The notes: generated from the letters alone by a model not told the origin. Shown: positions 26,017 through 37,372, numbered from the stretch's first letter. The stretch is 64,000 nucleotides of DNA from Sphingomonas sp. JC676 (GCF_014489075.1 NZ_JACTGR010000002.1:434001-498000), one strand, 5' to 3'. Numbers and translations: made by a program.

Positions 26017-27323
26017 TCAGCGCTGATAGGCCTTGGGCAGATCGCCTTCCTTCGGATTCCAATAGCGCTCGCGCAGGCGCGTCTGACGGCTCGCCAGTGG
26101 CTGCTCGACGCCGTCGATGAACACCGAAGTCGCCACGCTGCCGATCTCGAGCGGATCGCCGTCCCAGATCACAACGTCGCCATGTCGGCCGGGCCTGAGC
26201 GAGCCGAAATCTGCGCCCATCCCCATCGCCTCGGCCGGCCTCGAGCTGATCGCTGCAAAGGCCGATCCCCAATCGAGCCCGGTCGCCCCCGGCACGCGCG
26301 TTAGCGCCACAAGGTTGCCCGCGAACTGCTTCTCCCAGCGTGCCTGGCGCGCCTCGTCCTGGCCGATCGTGCCGATCCCGACGAGCACGCCCGCCGCCTT
26401 CATCCGGCCGATATTCGACTGGGTGGCGGCAAGCTGCTCGAAAGAGTCCGGCAGGTCGTTGAGTGCGGTCGCGATCACCGGCACTCCTGCCGCCGCGATC
26501 TCCTTCGCCACGGTCCAGCCCTCGGTCGCGCCGACCAACACCAGCCGCAGCGCCGGCATCTCGCGCTTGAGCGCAAGCAGCACCAGGATATCCGAACCGC
26601 GCTCGACATGGACGAGCAGCGGCACCCTACCCTGCACCACGCCGGACAGTGCGTCGGCATCGGCACGGGTCAGCAGCGCATCCTTGCCGCGATCGGCGAA
26701 GCTTGCGGGGCTGCGAACATAGTCGCGCACCTCGAACAATGCGTTCTTTAGCATGGCATAGGCCGCCGGGCGGCTACCGCCGGCCTGCTGGCCGCCATTC
26801 TCGCCATATTCCATGAACTGGAAGGCGCGCGGCTTGGAGACCGGATCCATGTCGGTGCCGAGATCGATCACCGCGCCCTGCCCTGCGAAGATCGAACCCT
26901 TGCTCGTCTCGGGCGCGACCACGGCACGGGTGATCCCCTCGGCGCGGTTGATCGCGATCGTGCTGGTGCGCGCATTGACCGCGGGCGCGACATCGAGCGC
27001 AGCGTTGAACGGCGAGCTGCCGGCCGAAGCGTCGTTGGTGGTCGACACCCCGTCGACCTCGATGATCCCCATCCGCGTGAAGCCGGCGAAGATGCCGGGC
27101 GATACCCAGCGGCCGCCGGCATCGACGACGCGCATGCCGGCGGGCACGGCGACGCCGGCCCCCGCGGCGACGACCCGGCCGCCACGCACGACGACGGTGC
27201 CGCCATCGACCGGTGCCGAGCCATCGCCGATCACGAGCTTGGCGTTGGTGATCGCGACATCCTGGGCCGCGGCGGGGGTAGCAAGCGCGGCCAGGCAGGC
27301 GGCGCCAAGGAGCAGCGTCTTCA

Positions 27324-27324
<1 letters not shown>
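26017..27324 (-). CDS. Amidohydrolase-like exported protein lacking the HxH metal motif
   Basis: Protein of 435 residues with a signal peptide (KTLLLGAACLAALATPAAAQ). It follows the imidazolonepropionase-like fold: AITNAKLVIGDGSAPVDGG, GRVVAAGAGVAVPAG, then a TIM-barrel region and the closing LRPGRHGDVVIWDGDPLEIG. Where active family members have a His-x-His after the PGxID strand, this protein reads SPGIFAGFTRMG, so the first two metal ligands are gone. Its ATG overlaps the stop of the upstream amidohydrolase (ATGA). It is probably a non-catalytic or altered partner of that enzyme; this is inference. The longer frame to 27561 has no protein-like character. Confidence 0.85.
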
Positions 27325-28745
<1,421 letters not shown>

Positions 28746-28957
28746 CCGCGACTCCTTCCCTGATTCTCTTTTGGTGGGCAGCGGTGTCGCGGGAACCGGG
28801 CCTTTTGGCAAGCGGGACCGACCCGTGATCGAAACGCCTCCGTAATAAAAGTCATTGGGAGATGATCCCGGTTTGGAGCTATGGCTTTCCACGCAAAATT
28901 AGGTGATGCTATCGCCGCTTATGGGCCTCGGCTTTCACCTGTGCAGGGGCAGGTAGT

Positions 28958-31675
28958 TTGCGCGTGTACAATGAACTTCGTGCGGCGGGTGAAAGCCCAG
29001 CGTACAGTGCAAAGACGGTCCCCGCGGCGTTCGCCGTGCTGGCGCTTTCGTGCAGTCTGTCGGCACTTGCGGGCTGGTTGTTCGACCTGCCGGACGTGCG
29101 CAGCTTCGGCTTCGACGATTATCCCGTCTGGCCGCTCACCGCGACCGGCTATGCGTTCCTTTCGCTCGGCTATCTCGCAACGATCTTCGGCTGGCGTTCC
29201 ATGGCCGCGATTTGTCTGGCGGTGCCGCTAGTCCTCGCCGCGCTGGCGATCTTTCAATCGGTGACCGGCATCGATATCGGCATGGACCGCGTGCTGTTCG
29301 GCGCACAGCTCACCGACTATCCGTTCGTTCACCCGGGCCGCCCCGGGGCCAATGCAGTTGTCAACTTCCTGCTGCTCACTACCGCCGCGTACAGCGCAAG
29401 GGGACGCACGCCCGTGCCCTCGGAGATCGCCAGTCTGATCGCAGTGGTCGTGCTCGGACTTTCAGCCGCCGCCGCAGCGATGATCCTGCTCTCCAACGAG
29501 GACATCACCAGCCCGCAGATCCTGCACATCTCGCTACCTGCCGCAGTCTCGGCGATGTCGCTGGCGACGTCTTTCCTGTTTCTGCAGAAGAGCCAGAGCT
29601 GGACTCGGCTGGTTGAGGTCAGCCGCAAGAACCCACGGCTGGTGCGGATGCTGATTGCGTGCGGCGTCGTGCTCCCGATCATCCCGGCGCTGATGGAATT
29701 GCTTGTCGTCCGCCATGCGATGCTGTCGCCAACGGCGAGCGGGCTGCTGATCGTCTCGTTCAACCTCATGGTCGTTTCGTTCATTGCCTATTGGGCGGTG
29801 ACACGCGTCGCGCGCGAGCAGGAGGCGATGGCCGAGCTAAGTCACGCTCTCGACTACACCACCGTGGTGCTGACCGATCTGGAGGGGCGAATCCTCCACT
29901 GGTCGCTCGGGTGCCAGCAGCTCTATGGCTGGACCCCCGCGGAGGCGCAGGGACAGCGCAAATACATGCTGCTGCGCTCGCGCTGCTATGATTCGAGCGG
30001 CGACCAACCCAGGCAAACCGCGGGCGATGCGCAAGAACTGATCGAAATCCGCAAGGACGGGGTAGAGATCTGCGTCCTCGAACGGGTCAATCGCGTCACG
30101 AGCCCGCATCGCGAGCCGCTGCTCGTCCACAGCATCACCGACGTATCGCAGCGTGTTGCGGCTTTGCGCGCGCTCCGGACCAGCGAGGAGCGACTCGCGC
30201 TCGCGGCGGGTGCGCACGAACTCGGGGTTTTCGAGTGGGATGTCGTCACCGGCCGCATCGAATGGTCGCCCGGCACTGAGCAGCGCCTGGGCCTGGTCCC
30301 GGGCTCGCTGGGGGATTTCGAGAGCTGGCGCTCGCAGGTCGAGCCGTCCGACGTCGACGATGTCGTGGATACCATCGCCCGCACAGTGGCAAACCGCGCG
30401 GAGAAATTCAGCTTCCGCTATCGCTTCCTCCACTCCAACGGAGGCGTGCGCGCCGTGGAAGGGTCTTCGCGGGCCTTTTACGACGAACAGGGCAATCTGA
30501 TGCGTACCGTCGGCGTGATCCTGGACATCACTGAGCGCGAGGAACGCGAGGCGGCGCTGCGGCGTCGGGAAGCCCAGTTGCGCACCGTGCTGGAAACCGT
30601 GCCCGATGCGATGGTAGTGATCAACGACGGCGGCACGATCCTGCAGTTCAGCACGGCCGCGGAAGTCCTGTGGGGATATCGTGCCGCCGAGGTCATCGGC
30701 CAGAACTTCACGATGCTCTCGCCGGCGGATAGCCGCGCGGCGAGCGAAGCCATACTTCACCGGTTCCTCGAAAGGCGCGGAGGCATCGCCAGCGAGGTGC
30801 TGACGGGTACCGGTGAGACCGCTGACGGGCGGCGTTTCCCACTGGAGGGGCGCGCCGGCGTGGCCCAGAGCGACGGACAGACACTGCTTACGGTGTTCAT
30901 CCGCGACCTGACCGATCGCATAGCCACGGAGGAGCGGCTCAGCGAGCTGAGTTCCGAAATCGCCCATGTCTCGCGGCAGAGCGCGATGAGCGAGCTCGCC
31001 GCTGATCTCGCGCACGAACTCAACCAGCCGCTCAGCGCGACGTCCAATTTCCTGGCCGCCGCGCGCATGCTGCTCGAACGGGGAGAACCCGTGGAGAAAG
31101 TGTCCGAGCTGCTACGCACGGCGATCGAGCAGACGCAGCGCGCGGGCGAGATCATCCGCCGCTTGCGCGCCTTCATGGCACGCGGCGAGGTGGAGATGCG
31201 CGTTGAATCGGTCGAACGGACCGTGCGCGACGCGGTGGAATTGATCCTGGTGGGCACCGGGCAGTTCAACACGCGGGTCAATTATCAGCTCGATCCTAAA
31301 GCGCGCTTCATCCTGGCCGATCGGATCCAGGTCCAGCAAGTTCTGGTGAACCTATTGCGCAATGCGATGGAAGCACTGCGCGGATCGGGTCGCACCGAAA
31401 GGCAAATTACTATCAGTTCGTGCAAGTATCCCGGCCAGATGGTGGAGATCGCCGTCACGGACTCCGGACCCGGCCTGCCAGAACATGTATTGGAAACATT
31501 GTTTTCACGCTTCACGACCACAAAAGGAAGCGGTGGCGGAATGGGTATTGGACTTTCAATCAGTAAGCGTATCATCGAAGCGCACGGGGGTACGCTGAGC
31601 GCTGAAAATCAGACCGGGGGTGGAGCATCCTTCCGCTTCACTCTGCCCGCCGTCGAAGAGGGTGGAGTTGAATGA
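28958..31675 (+). CDS. FixL-family multi-PAS membrane histidine kinase
   Basis: Sensor kinase of 905 residues. The N-terminal third is a bundle of about seven membrane helices. Three PAS regions follow (about 290-400, 405-525 and 530-645; PAC segments end VHSITDVSQR, GVILDITERE and FIRDLTDRIA). The DctB/FixL-type HisKA domain has ADLAHELNQPLSATSNF, and the ATPase has NLLRNAMEAL, DSGPGLP, RFTTTKGSGGGMGIGLSIS. The third PAS resembles the FixL sensor, but the position aligning with the haem-ligand His reads RAASEA, so haem-based oxygen sensing at that site is doubtful. TTG at 28958 follows AGGGGCAGG; GTG at 28964 is the alternative. It overlaps its regulator by 4 bp. Confidence 0.88.
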   Translation: MRVYNELRAAGESPAYSAKTVPAAFAVLALSCSLSALAGWLFDLPDVRSFGFDDYPVWPLTATGYAFLSLGYLATIFGWRSMAAICLAVPLVLAALAIFQSVTGIDIGMDRVLFGAQLTDYPFVHPGRPGANAVVNFLLLTTAAYSARGRTPVPSEIASLIAVVVLGLSAAAAAMILLSNEDITSPQILHISLPAAVSAMSLATSFLFLQKSQSWTRLVEVSRKNPRLVRMLIACGVVLPIIPALMELLVVRHAMLSPTASGLLIVSFNLMVVSFIAYWAVTRVAREQEAMAELSHALDYTTVVLTDLEGRILHWSLGCQQLYGWTPAEAQGQRKYMLLRSRCYDSSGDQPRQTAGDAQELIEIRKDGVEICVLERVNRVTSPHREPLLVHSITDVSQRVAALRALRTSEERLALAAGAHELGVFEWDVVTGRIEWSPGTEQRLGLVPGSLGDFESWRSQVEPSDVDDVVDTIARTVANRAEKFSFRYRFLHSNGGVRAVEGSSRAFYDEQGNLMRTVGVILDITEREEREAALRRREAQLRTVLETVPDAMVVINDGGTILQFSTAAEVLWGYRAAEVIGQNFTMLSPADSRAASEAILHRFLERRGGIASEVLTGTGETADGRRFPLEGRAGVAQSDGQTLLTVFIRDLTDRIATEERLSELSSEIAHVSRQSAMSELAADLAHELNQPLSATSNFLAAARMLLERGEPVEKVSELLRTAIEQTQRAGEIIRRLRAFMARGEVEMRVESVERTVRDAVELILVGTGQFNTRVNYQLDPKARFILADRIQVQQVLVNLLRNAMEALRGSGRTERQITISSCKYPGQMVEIAVTDSGPGLPEHVLETLFSRFTTTKGSGGGMGIGLSISKRIIEAHGGTLSAENQTGGGASFRFTLPAVEEGGVE

Positions 31676-32286
31676 CAAGAGCCATTTACATCGTCGATGA
31701 TGACGACGCCGTCCGCGCTTCGCTGCACAGCCTCCTCTCCGTCAGAAGCGATCTGGCGGTACGTGGATATCGCTCGGGAGACGCCTTTCTGGAGCAGGTC
31801 AAGGAGCTCGATCCGGGCGTCCTGCTGCTCGATTTCCATATGCCGGGATCGACTGGGCTGGACGTGCTCAACGCATTGAGCTCCAGCCCGCATTTCGTGC
31901 CGATCGTGCTTACCGGCCAGGGTAATGTCGGGCTGGCGGTGCAGGCGATGAAGGCGGGGGCGCTGGATTTCGTCGAGAAGCCTTATGAGGCGGAGACGCT
32001 GATGCAGCTCGTCGACACCGCCTTTTCGCGGCTGGAGGAGGATAGTCAGGCCGCGGCGCGGATCGGCGCGGCCGAGGCGAAGATCGCCAAGCTCTCGCCG
32101 CGCGAGACCGATGTGCTGAAGGGGCTGATCGAGGGCCGCTCGAACAAGATCATCGCCTATGAGCTGGATATCAGCCCGCGCACGGTGGAGATCTATCGCG
32201 CCAATTTGATGGAAAAGCTGGAAGTGCGCAGCCTTTCCGAAGCGCTGCGCATCGCCTTTGCTGCCGGACTCTTCCCGAAGGCCTGA
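31672..32286 (+). CDS. FixJ-family response regulator
   Basis: Two-domain regulator of 204 residues, partner of the preceding kinase (ATGA overlap). The receiver domain has acidic pair IVDDDD, phospho-acceptor Asp54 in LLLDFHMPGSTGLD, the Thr in VLTGQG and Lys in FVEKPYEAE. The LuxR-type helix-turn-helix begins LSPRETDVLKGLIEGRSNK and continues YELDISPRTVEIYRANLMEK. Members of this family activate transcription when phosphorylated. No target promoter can be named from the sequence; the convergent porin gene 17 bp downstream is not divergently placed and so is not an obvious target. Confidence 0.93.
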   Translation: MTRAIYIVDDDDAVRASLHSLLSVRSDLAVRGYRSGDAFLEQVKELDPGVLLLDFHMPGSTGLDVLNALSSSPHFVPIVLTGQGNVGLAVQAMKAGALDFVEKPYEAETLMQLVDTAFSRLEEDSQAAARIGAAEAKIAKLSPRETDVLKGLIEGRSNKIIAYELDISPRTVEIYRANLMEKLEVRSLSEALRIAFAAGLFPKA

Positions 32287-32303
32287 GCCCGGCAGCTAGC
32301 CGA

Positions 32304-33686
32304 TCAGAAGCTGACCGACAGGTCCATATAGCCGTACCGGGTATCGCCCGTCGTCGGCGCATTCGGCGCATCACGCAGGAAACGCCCCTTGGCGAGATAG
32401 GCACCGCCCGCCTCCAGACGCAGCCGATCGGGGATCAGCCAACGCCGCGCGCGCGCCTCGATCTGTGTGCCCGCATGGCGACCCAACGCCCCGGTCTTGT
32501 CGCGAACACCGGTCGACGCGAAAGCGTCGGTCGCATCCGCAAGCCAGAGGCCGCGCACCGCCGCCATCAGGTCGAAGCGCTTCGACGGCTTGGCCTCGAT
32601 CCGCGCACCCGGCGAGATCAGGTTCGCGCGGCCGATCGGGCCATAGAGCGCCACCGGGCCGAAATCGGCGCGGCGCGCGCCGAACAGCGTATCGAACCGG
32701 CCGTAGGACGACTTGGCGCCATCGGCCGACGCATAGTCGAACATGGCGGAGATGCGCGGCATCCATCCCTTGGCGGCGGTCCAGCCGGCCTCGGCATGGC
32801 CGAAGCCCGCCTGCACCTTGAGGTCCTTGAGGTCGTTCGCTGCGGTAGTCGCGCGCGCGGTGCCGCGTTGGAGCGCGCCTTCAGCCTCGAAATCGAACTT
32901 GCCCTTGGCGGGCGCGCGGCGGATGCGCGTGCCGAAGGTCGAGAGATGGCGATCGCGCGTGAGGCGGCCGGGACGGTCCTCCTCGACCAGGCGATAGCCG
33001 TACAGCTCGACGCTCACATTCTTGAACGCCTCGGCGACGGTGCCGCTAGTACCGAAAAAGGTCATGTTGCCGGCGGCGCGGTCGAACTTGAACCCGTTGT
33101 GATGGATGGCGCCGGCATCGTCGGGCAGCGCCGTGAACGGCTCGGTCCAGAAGACCAGAAACCGATCCTTGCCCCTGGTTCGCCATTCGCCCATCACGCC
33201 CAGATAGGAAAGCACCGTGTTTGGGAAATCGGTGCGCCCGACGAGGCGGCTCGAGCCGATGTCGAGCGAGAAGCGGCCGGCCGTGGCGGTCAGCGTATCG
33301 CCCTTTTGCGCGACATCGCGGAAGCGATAGGCCGCATAAGCCTGGACGGGCTCGAGCGCGTCGATCTCGGTGGTCTTGACCGAGGACTTGTCGCTCTCCG
33401 CATAGCCGCGCGCATCGACGATCTCGCCGCCGAGCGTGAAATCAGCCACGTCAAGACGCGCGGCGACGGTGGTGCGAAACGAGACGAACACATCGTCAGG
33501 GCTGGTGGCCGGACGGAACTGGCCATCGATCGCCTCGATGCGCGCGCGGGCGCTGGCGTCGATGGTGAACTTTACGTCCGACTTGCCCTTCCCGTCTTCG
33601 GGACGCGCCACGGCCGGAATCGTCACCAATAGAAGGGGTAAGGCAGCGGCGCTAAGAAGAAAACGGGTGGCTATGTTGATCGTCAC
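32304..33686 (-). CDS. Alginate-export-type outer-membrane porin
   Basis: Outer-membrane beta-barrel of 460 residues. A signal peptide (LLSAAALPLLLVTIPAVA) precedes alternating amphipathic strands with abundant aromatic girdle residues. It ends in a strand terminating GYMDLSVSF, with the C-terminal Phe that marks barrel insertion. FRTTVAARLDVADFTLGGEI, GRFSLDIGSSRLVGRTDFPN and FGHAEAGWTAAKGW resemble the alginate-export (AlgE-like) family. The natural substrate cannot be read from sequence; sphingomonads use such pores for acidic sugars and other anions. A motif TTCTATAA, one base from the motility octamer, lies on the minus strand at 33721-33728. Confidence 0.78.
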   Translation of the reverse strand: MTINIATRFLLSAAALPLLLVTIPAVARPEDGKGKSDVKFTIDASARARIEAIDGQFRPATSPDDVFVSFRTTVAARLDVADFTLGGEIVDARGYAESDKSSVKTTEIDALEPVQAYAAYRFRDVAQKGDTLTATAGRFSLDIGSSRLVGRTDFPNTVLSYLGVMGEWRTRGKDRFLVFWTEPFTALPDDAGAIHHNGFKFDRAAGNMTFFGTSGTVAEAFKNVSVELYGYRLVEEDRPGRLTRDRHLSTFGTRIRRAPAKGKFDFEAEGALQRGTARATTAANDLKDLKVQAGFGHAEAGWTAAKGWMPRISAMFDYASADGAKSSYGRFDTLFGARRADFGPVALYGPIGRANLISPGARIEAKPSKRFDLMAAVRGLWLADATDAFASTGVRDKTGALGRHAGTQIEARARRWLIPDRLRLEAGGAYLAKGRFLRDAPNAPTTGDTRYGYMDLSVSF

Positions 33687-33852
33687 GGCGAGCTCCGGCG
33701 GGGTAAATATCCCACTCCTTATAGAAACAAACCCGCGACCGACCGGATCGCGCCGCTTAAGTAATTGGCTCCGATGCCGGGTTTTTGAAAAAGCTATTGG
33801 CTGAAAAGGCTGGCTTTTTCGGCGCCGCCGGCGGTCAGCGCTTCGGTTACCA

Positions 33853-33860
33853 TCCTATAA
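33853..33860 (+). promoter_or_regulatory. TCCTATAA motility-associated promoter element, upstream of chemoreceptor 1
   Basis: TCCTATAA within ACCATCCTATAATG, 65 bp before the chemoreceptor start. It is one of seven exact copies in front of motility-linked genes. The core TATAAT could serve as a -10 hexamer. No matching -35 hexamer is conserved among the copies. Confidence 0.55.
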
Positions 33861-33924
33861 TGTACGAGTTCCGCTCCGCCGGAGCCTGTTATAATCCGCG
33901 GCGTGCTCGCGTGCGCCCGATCAA

Positions 33925-35814
33925 ATGGACTCGCACATGCTCGCATTCATCAACAACTGGCGATTGGCAAAGAAAATGCTGGTCGCTTTCGCCTTTCTCG
34001 GCGCGCTGATCGCGGCGCTGGGGATAAACGGCTACGTCTCGAATACCAGGCTCAGCGCCATCGCTTCGCAGCATGTCGATCAGAGCGTCGCCGGCATGTC
34101 CGGCCTCGCCGATCTGCTGAGCGACGTGAAAGAACTGCGGATCATCGTCTACAGCTATTACAGCGCCCATGATCCGAAGGACATTGCGTCGCTAGAGGAG
34201 CGCGCGGTCAAGGCGAACAAGGCGTTCCTCGACGATCTCGCAGCCTACAAGCCCATCGCCGGCGAGGAGTTCGCTCCAGAGGTCGGGAAGCTGAGCGAGC
34301 AGGTACAGTCCCTGATCTCGATCAACGAAAAGACGTTCGAACTCAAGAGGGCGGGTGACGCCGATGGCACGCTCGCGCTCATCAAGGGCGATGGCAAGAA
34401 GGTATCGCGTACGGCGATCGACCAGATCGAAGAGCTGCTGCAGAAGTCACGCGATCGCGCGCATGCCGCCGATGCGGCCGCCGACGCCTATGCCGGCCAG
34501 ACCATCCTGCTGTCGATCCTGCTCGTGGGTTCCTCGATCGCCGGATTGCTGTTCGTGTGGTTCGTCATCAACAGCACCGTCGCCAAGCCAATGGCCAACC
34601 TGACCGGCGTCACCACCGCGCTGGCGGAAGGCGGCAAGGCCGAGGTCCCCTATCGCGACCGCAAGGACGAGCTCGGCAAGATCGCAATCGCCGTCGAGCA
34701 GTTCCGCGTCGCTGCGATCGCGCGCGCCGAAACCGACGCCCGCTCGGCCGCCGAGCAGAAGGTCGTGACCTCCAGCCTGCGCGACAGCCTGTTATCGCTG
34801 ACCCAGGGCGACCTCACCGCGCAGATCAAGACCGACTTCCCAACCGCCTATGCCGAGCTCAAGACCAACTTCAACGAAGCGATCGAGAGCCTGCGCAGCC
34901 TGATCGGCTCGGTGATGGAATCGACCGCGACGATCCGGGTCGGTTCGGGCGAGATCGCCCAGGCGTCCGAGGACCTCGCCCGCCGCACCGAAGGTAATGC
35001 CGCCAGTCTGGAAGAGACTTCGGCTGCGGTGACGCAGATGGACGGCCGCCTCAAGGCGACCGCGGCGTCGGCCTCGCGGACCGTGGAGCGCGCTGATGGC
35101 GCGATCGCTACCGTCGCGGGCGGTCGCAGCATTGCCGACGAGGCGGTACAGGCGATGACGCGCGTCGCGGACAGCGCCAAGGGCATCGACAGCGTCATCG
35201 AGGGCCTCGACAAGATCGCCTTCCAGACGCGCGTTCTCGCGATGAACGCCGCGGTCGAGGCCGGCCGTGCGGGCGAAGCGGGCCGCGGCTTCGCGGTCGT
35301 CGCCGATCTCGTCTCCGCCCTCGCGATGCGGGCGGAAGAGGAAGCCGGCCGCGCCCGCGACCAGCTGACCGCCACACAGACCGACATCGTCGCTGCCGTA
35401 CAGATGGTCGAGAAGGTCGACAGCGCGCTCGCCAATATCTCGAGCGATGTCGGCGAGGTGCACAGCCTGCTCGGCCAGATGGCGGCCGACAACCAGGCCC
35501 AGTCGACCGCGATCACCCAGATCAGCGCCGCGATCGGCACGATGGACCAGTCGACCCAGCAGAATGCCGCGATGGTGGAGGAAACCTCCGCCGCCGCGCG
35601 CAACCTCAGTGCCGAAGTGACCTCGCTCGCCGATCAGGCGGCAAGGTTCACGATCGGCAACGAGCGTCCCCGCGCCAGTGTCCGCGCCGTGGCGCCCGCC
35701 GCCAAGGCGGTGGTCACCAAGCCGAAGGGCTATGTCTCGCCGGTCAAGGCGCTGCCGGTACCGGCGATCGCCAACGGCAACGGCGCCGCGCACGACGACT
35801 GGACCTCGTTCTAG
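33925..35814 (+). CDS. Methyl-accepting chemotaxis protein 1
   Basis: Transmembrane chemoreceptor of 629 residues. Helix 1 is at about 16-36 (MLVAFAFLGALIAALGINGY), a mostly helical periplasmic ligand domain runs to about 190, and helix 2 is ILLSILLVGSSIAGLLFVWF. A HAMP domain follows (STVAKPMANLTGVT, KDELGKIAIAVEQF), then the signalling domain with hairpin tip IAFQTRVLAMNAAVEAGRAG and EAGRGFAVVADLVSALAMRA. The tip has Arg where most receptors have Asn (QTN). The C-terminus ends DDWTSF, fitting the xWxxF pentapeptide that docks CheR and CheB. ATG at 33937 is an alternative start. Its signalling half is nearly identical to that of the receptor at 37373-39220. Confidence 0.95.
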   Translation: MDSHMLAFINNWRLAKKMLVAFAFLGALIAALGINGYVSNTRLSAIASQHVDQSVAGMSGLADLLSDVKELRIIVYSYYSAHDPKDIASLEERAVKANKAFLDDLAAYKPIAGEEFAPEVGKLSEQVQSLISINEKTFELKRAGDADGTLALIKGDGKKVSRTAIDQIEELLQKSRDRAHAADAAADAYAGQTILLSILLVGSSIAGLLFVWFVINSTVAKPMANLTGVTTALAEGGKAEVPYRDRKDELGKIAIAVEQFRVAAIARAETDARSAAEQKVVTSSLRDSLLSLTQGDLTAQIKTDFPTAYAELKTNFNEAIESLRSLIGSVMESTATIRVGSGEIAQASEDLARRTEGNAASLEETSAAVTQMDGRLKATAASASRTVERADGAIATVAGGRSIADEAVQAMTRVADSAKGIDSVIEGLDKIAFQTRVLAMNAAVEAGRAGEAGRGFAVVADLVSALAMRAEEEAGRARDQLTATQTDIVAAVQMVEKVDSALANISSDVGEVHSLLGQMAADNQAQSTAITQISAAIGTMDQSTQQNAAMVEETSAAARNLSAEVTSLADQAARFTIGNERPRASVRAVAPAAKAVVTKPKGYVSPVKALPVPAIANGNGAAHDDWTSF

Positions 35815-35959
35815 GCACGGATCCGCGTTCGAAATGGCGGGCGTCGCGGCGAGGCCGGGGCGCCCGCTTTTCATTGTAGCTGCAACTTGCGCTGGGATAT
35901 TCCGCTGCGCACCGTCCCAGCGATCGGCTCGCGTGCCCTGCGCCGCGCATCTCCGGGAC

Positions 35960-36002
35960 AAAGAAAGGGCGCCGTGGCTTGTGGCCACGGCGCCCTTTCT
36001 TT
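35960..36002. terminator. Bidirectional terminator between chemoreceptor 1 and OprB-like porin
   Basis: A perfect 19-bp stem, AAAGAAAGGGCGCCGTGGC (35960-35978) and its complement (35984-36002), has a 5-base loop. A-rich and T-rich ends on both sides suit termination from either direction. It shares the core AAAGGGCGCCG with the hairpins at 39246-39281 and 39617-39655. Confidence 0.88.
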
Positions 36003-36020
36003 GTTGGCGTCGGCTGAGGC

Positions 36021-37190
36021 TCAGTCGTCGCCGAACGCCGCGATCAGCCGCAGCCCAGTCACCAGCGTATCGCGGCCATGGCCATCCGAATAGGCGCGGC
36101 GGATATACTGGATGTCGGGCTGGATGCTCAGGAACGACGCAAGCTTGTCCTGATAGGTCAGCTCGATGCCGGTCTCGCCGTCGGCCGCCGAAAAACCCTC
36201 ATCGAGCAGATTGCCGCTGAATCCATGCGACAACAGGCCATGCTCGACGCCGAACGACACCTGGCTGTCGGGCCGGCCGGGCACCAAGCCGGTGACTAGT
36301 ACACCGGCCTGGAAGCCACCGCGGAACGGCGTGGTCTTGCCTTCCGACAGGCCGATGCGTGCGAAGAGATGCGTCCCCGCCTCTTCATCGCCCGCGACCT
36401 GCTGGTCGATCAGTACATAGGCACCCTGGGCGATGCGCTGCACGGGATCGCCGGCGGCGGTGAGCGCATGGACATCGTCCTGACGCTGGCTGTAGCGCCA
36501 CGCGCCGAGCGCGAGCTTGCCGCCCCACGTCGTCCCCGCCTCGCCAATCAGCAGCACGCCGTCGCGAAAGCGGAAATCGATCCCCGTGGGATCACCGAGC
36601 ACGCCGGACTTGGCGTCCACCACCGCGGCGCGGACGTAGCCGTGCGCACCCACATCGACGCTCAGCCGCGCGGTGAGCGCGGTGGAGGGGAAGATCGACG
36701 GGCCATTGGGGCCCGTCGCCGCCAGCTCCGATCCGATGCCAAAGGGCGGCGCGATGAGCAGCCCGGCCGAATCATTCTGATAGAAATCCGCGTTGAGATC
36801 GGTGAGGCCGAGGCGGATCGACGCGCGGCTGGCGGCGAACGCCTGCTGGACCCAGGCTTCGTAGAGCTTGGCGCGCGCGGAGCCGACCTCGATGTTGTTG
36901 ATGCCTTGGAGCGTCCCCGCCGCATCGTTGGGCTTGCCGCCGAAGTTGGCGAGCAGGTGTCCGCCTGCACTGAGGCCCTTCACGCCGATCAGCTTCTGCA
37001 GGTCGGCTTCGGCGGTCATCTCGACGTCATGCAGGACGAACGAGCGCGACTCCTCGCCCTGCGCCACGATGACGGTGTCGGCTACATAGCGACCGCCGAC
37101 CGCAACGGAGCGTTCCGAGGCTTCCTGCGCGCATGCGGGAGCGGCGGTCAAGGCGCTCACGGCGATCAAAGAAAAACGTATCGATTGCAT
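36021..37190 (-). CDS. OprB-family carbohydrate-selective porin
   Basis: Outer-membrane porin of 389 residues with a signal peptide (RFSLIAVSALTAAPACAQ). OprB-type features are GGHLLANFGGKPNDAAGTLQG, EAWVQQAFAASRASIRLGLTD, LNADFYQNDSAGLLI, PFGIGSELAATG and the closing strands TGIELTYQDKLASFLSIQPD and LVTGLRLIAAFGDD. OprB pores admit sugars. It stands between two chemoreceptor genes, and its promoter region carries the same TCCTATAA octamer (minus strand, 37230-37237), which suggests co-expression with motility genes. Confidence 0.87.
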   Translation of the reverse strand: MQSIRFSLIAVSALTAAPACAQEASERSVAVGGRYVADTVIVAQGEESRSFVLHDVEMTAEADLQKLIGVKGLSAGGHLLANFGGKPNDAAGTLQGINNIEVGSARAKLYEAWVQQAFAASRASIRLGLTDLNADFYQNDSAGLLIAPPFGIGSELAATGPNGPSIFPSTALTARLSVDVGAHGYVRAAVVDAKSGVLGDPTGIDFRFRDGVLLIGEAGTTWGGKLALGAWRYSQRQDDVHALTAAGDPVQRIAQGAYVLIDQQVAGDEEAGTHLFARIGLSEGKTTPFRGGFQAGVLVTGLVPGRPDSQVSFGVEHGLLSHGFSGNLLDEGFSAADGETGIELTYQDKLASFLSIQPDIQYIRRAYSDGHGRDTLVTGLRLIAAFGDD

Positions 37191-37229
37191 TGCCGATGTT
37201 CCGTGGCCTGTTGGCGATCCCCGTGGATA

Positions 37230-37237
37230 TTATAGGA
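37230..37237 (-). promoter_or_regulatory. TCCTATAA element upstream of the OprB-like porin
   Basis: Minus-strand copy, within ACATCCTATAATATCC, 40 bp ahead of the porin ATG at 37190. Confidence 0.5.
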
Positions 37238-37304
37238 TGTCCGTAACATTTCCCGGCTCGGACAACGCCGTTTCTGCACGGCCACGAACATAAGGTAGAT
37301 TCGA

Positions 37305-37312
37305 TCCTATAA
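37305..37312 (+). promoter_or_regulatory. TCCTATAA element upstream of chemoreceptor 2
   Basis: Copy within CGATCCTATAATTCAC, 60 bp before the preferred ATG at 37373. The minus-strand copy for the divergent porin begins 68 bp away. Confidence 0.55.
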
Positions 37313-37372
37313 TTCACTGTCACCGGCCGCATGCCGCGGCGGGTGGAACAGTCACTCAGGGAATCGAATCGG

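Noticed and set aside
30600..30830. Oxygen-sensing FixL assignment for the kinase
   Set aside because: The haem-ligand His is not at the aligned position, so the FixL name was not used.
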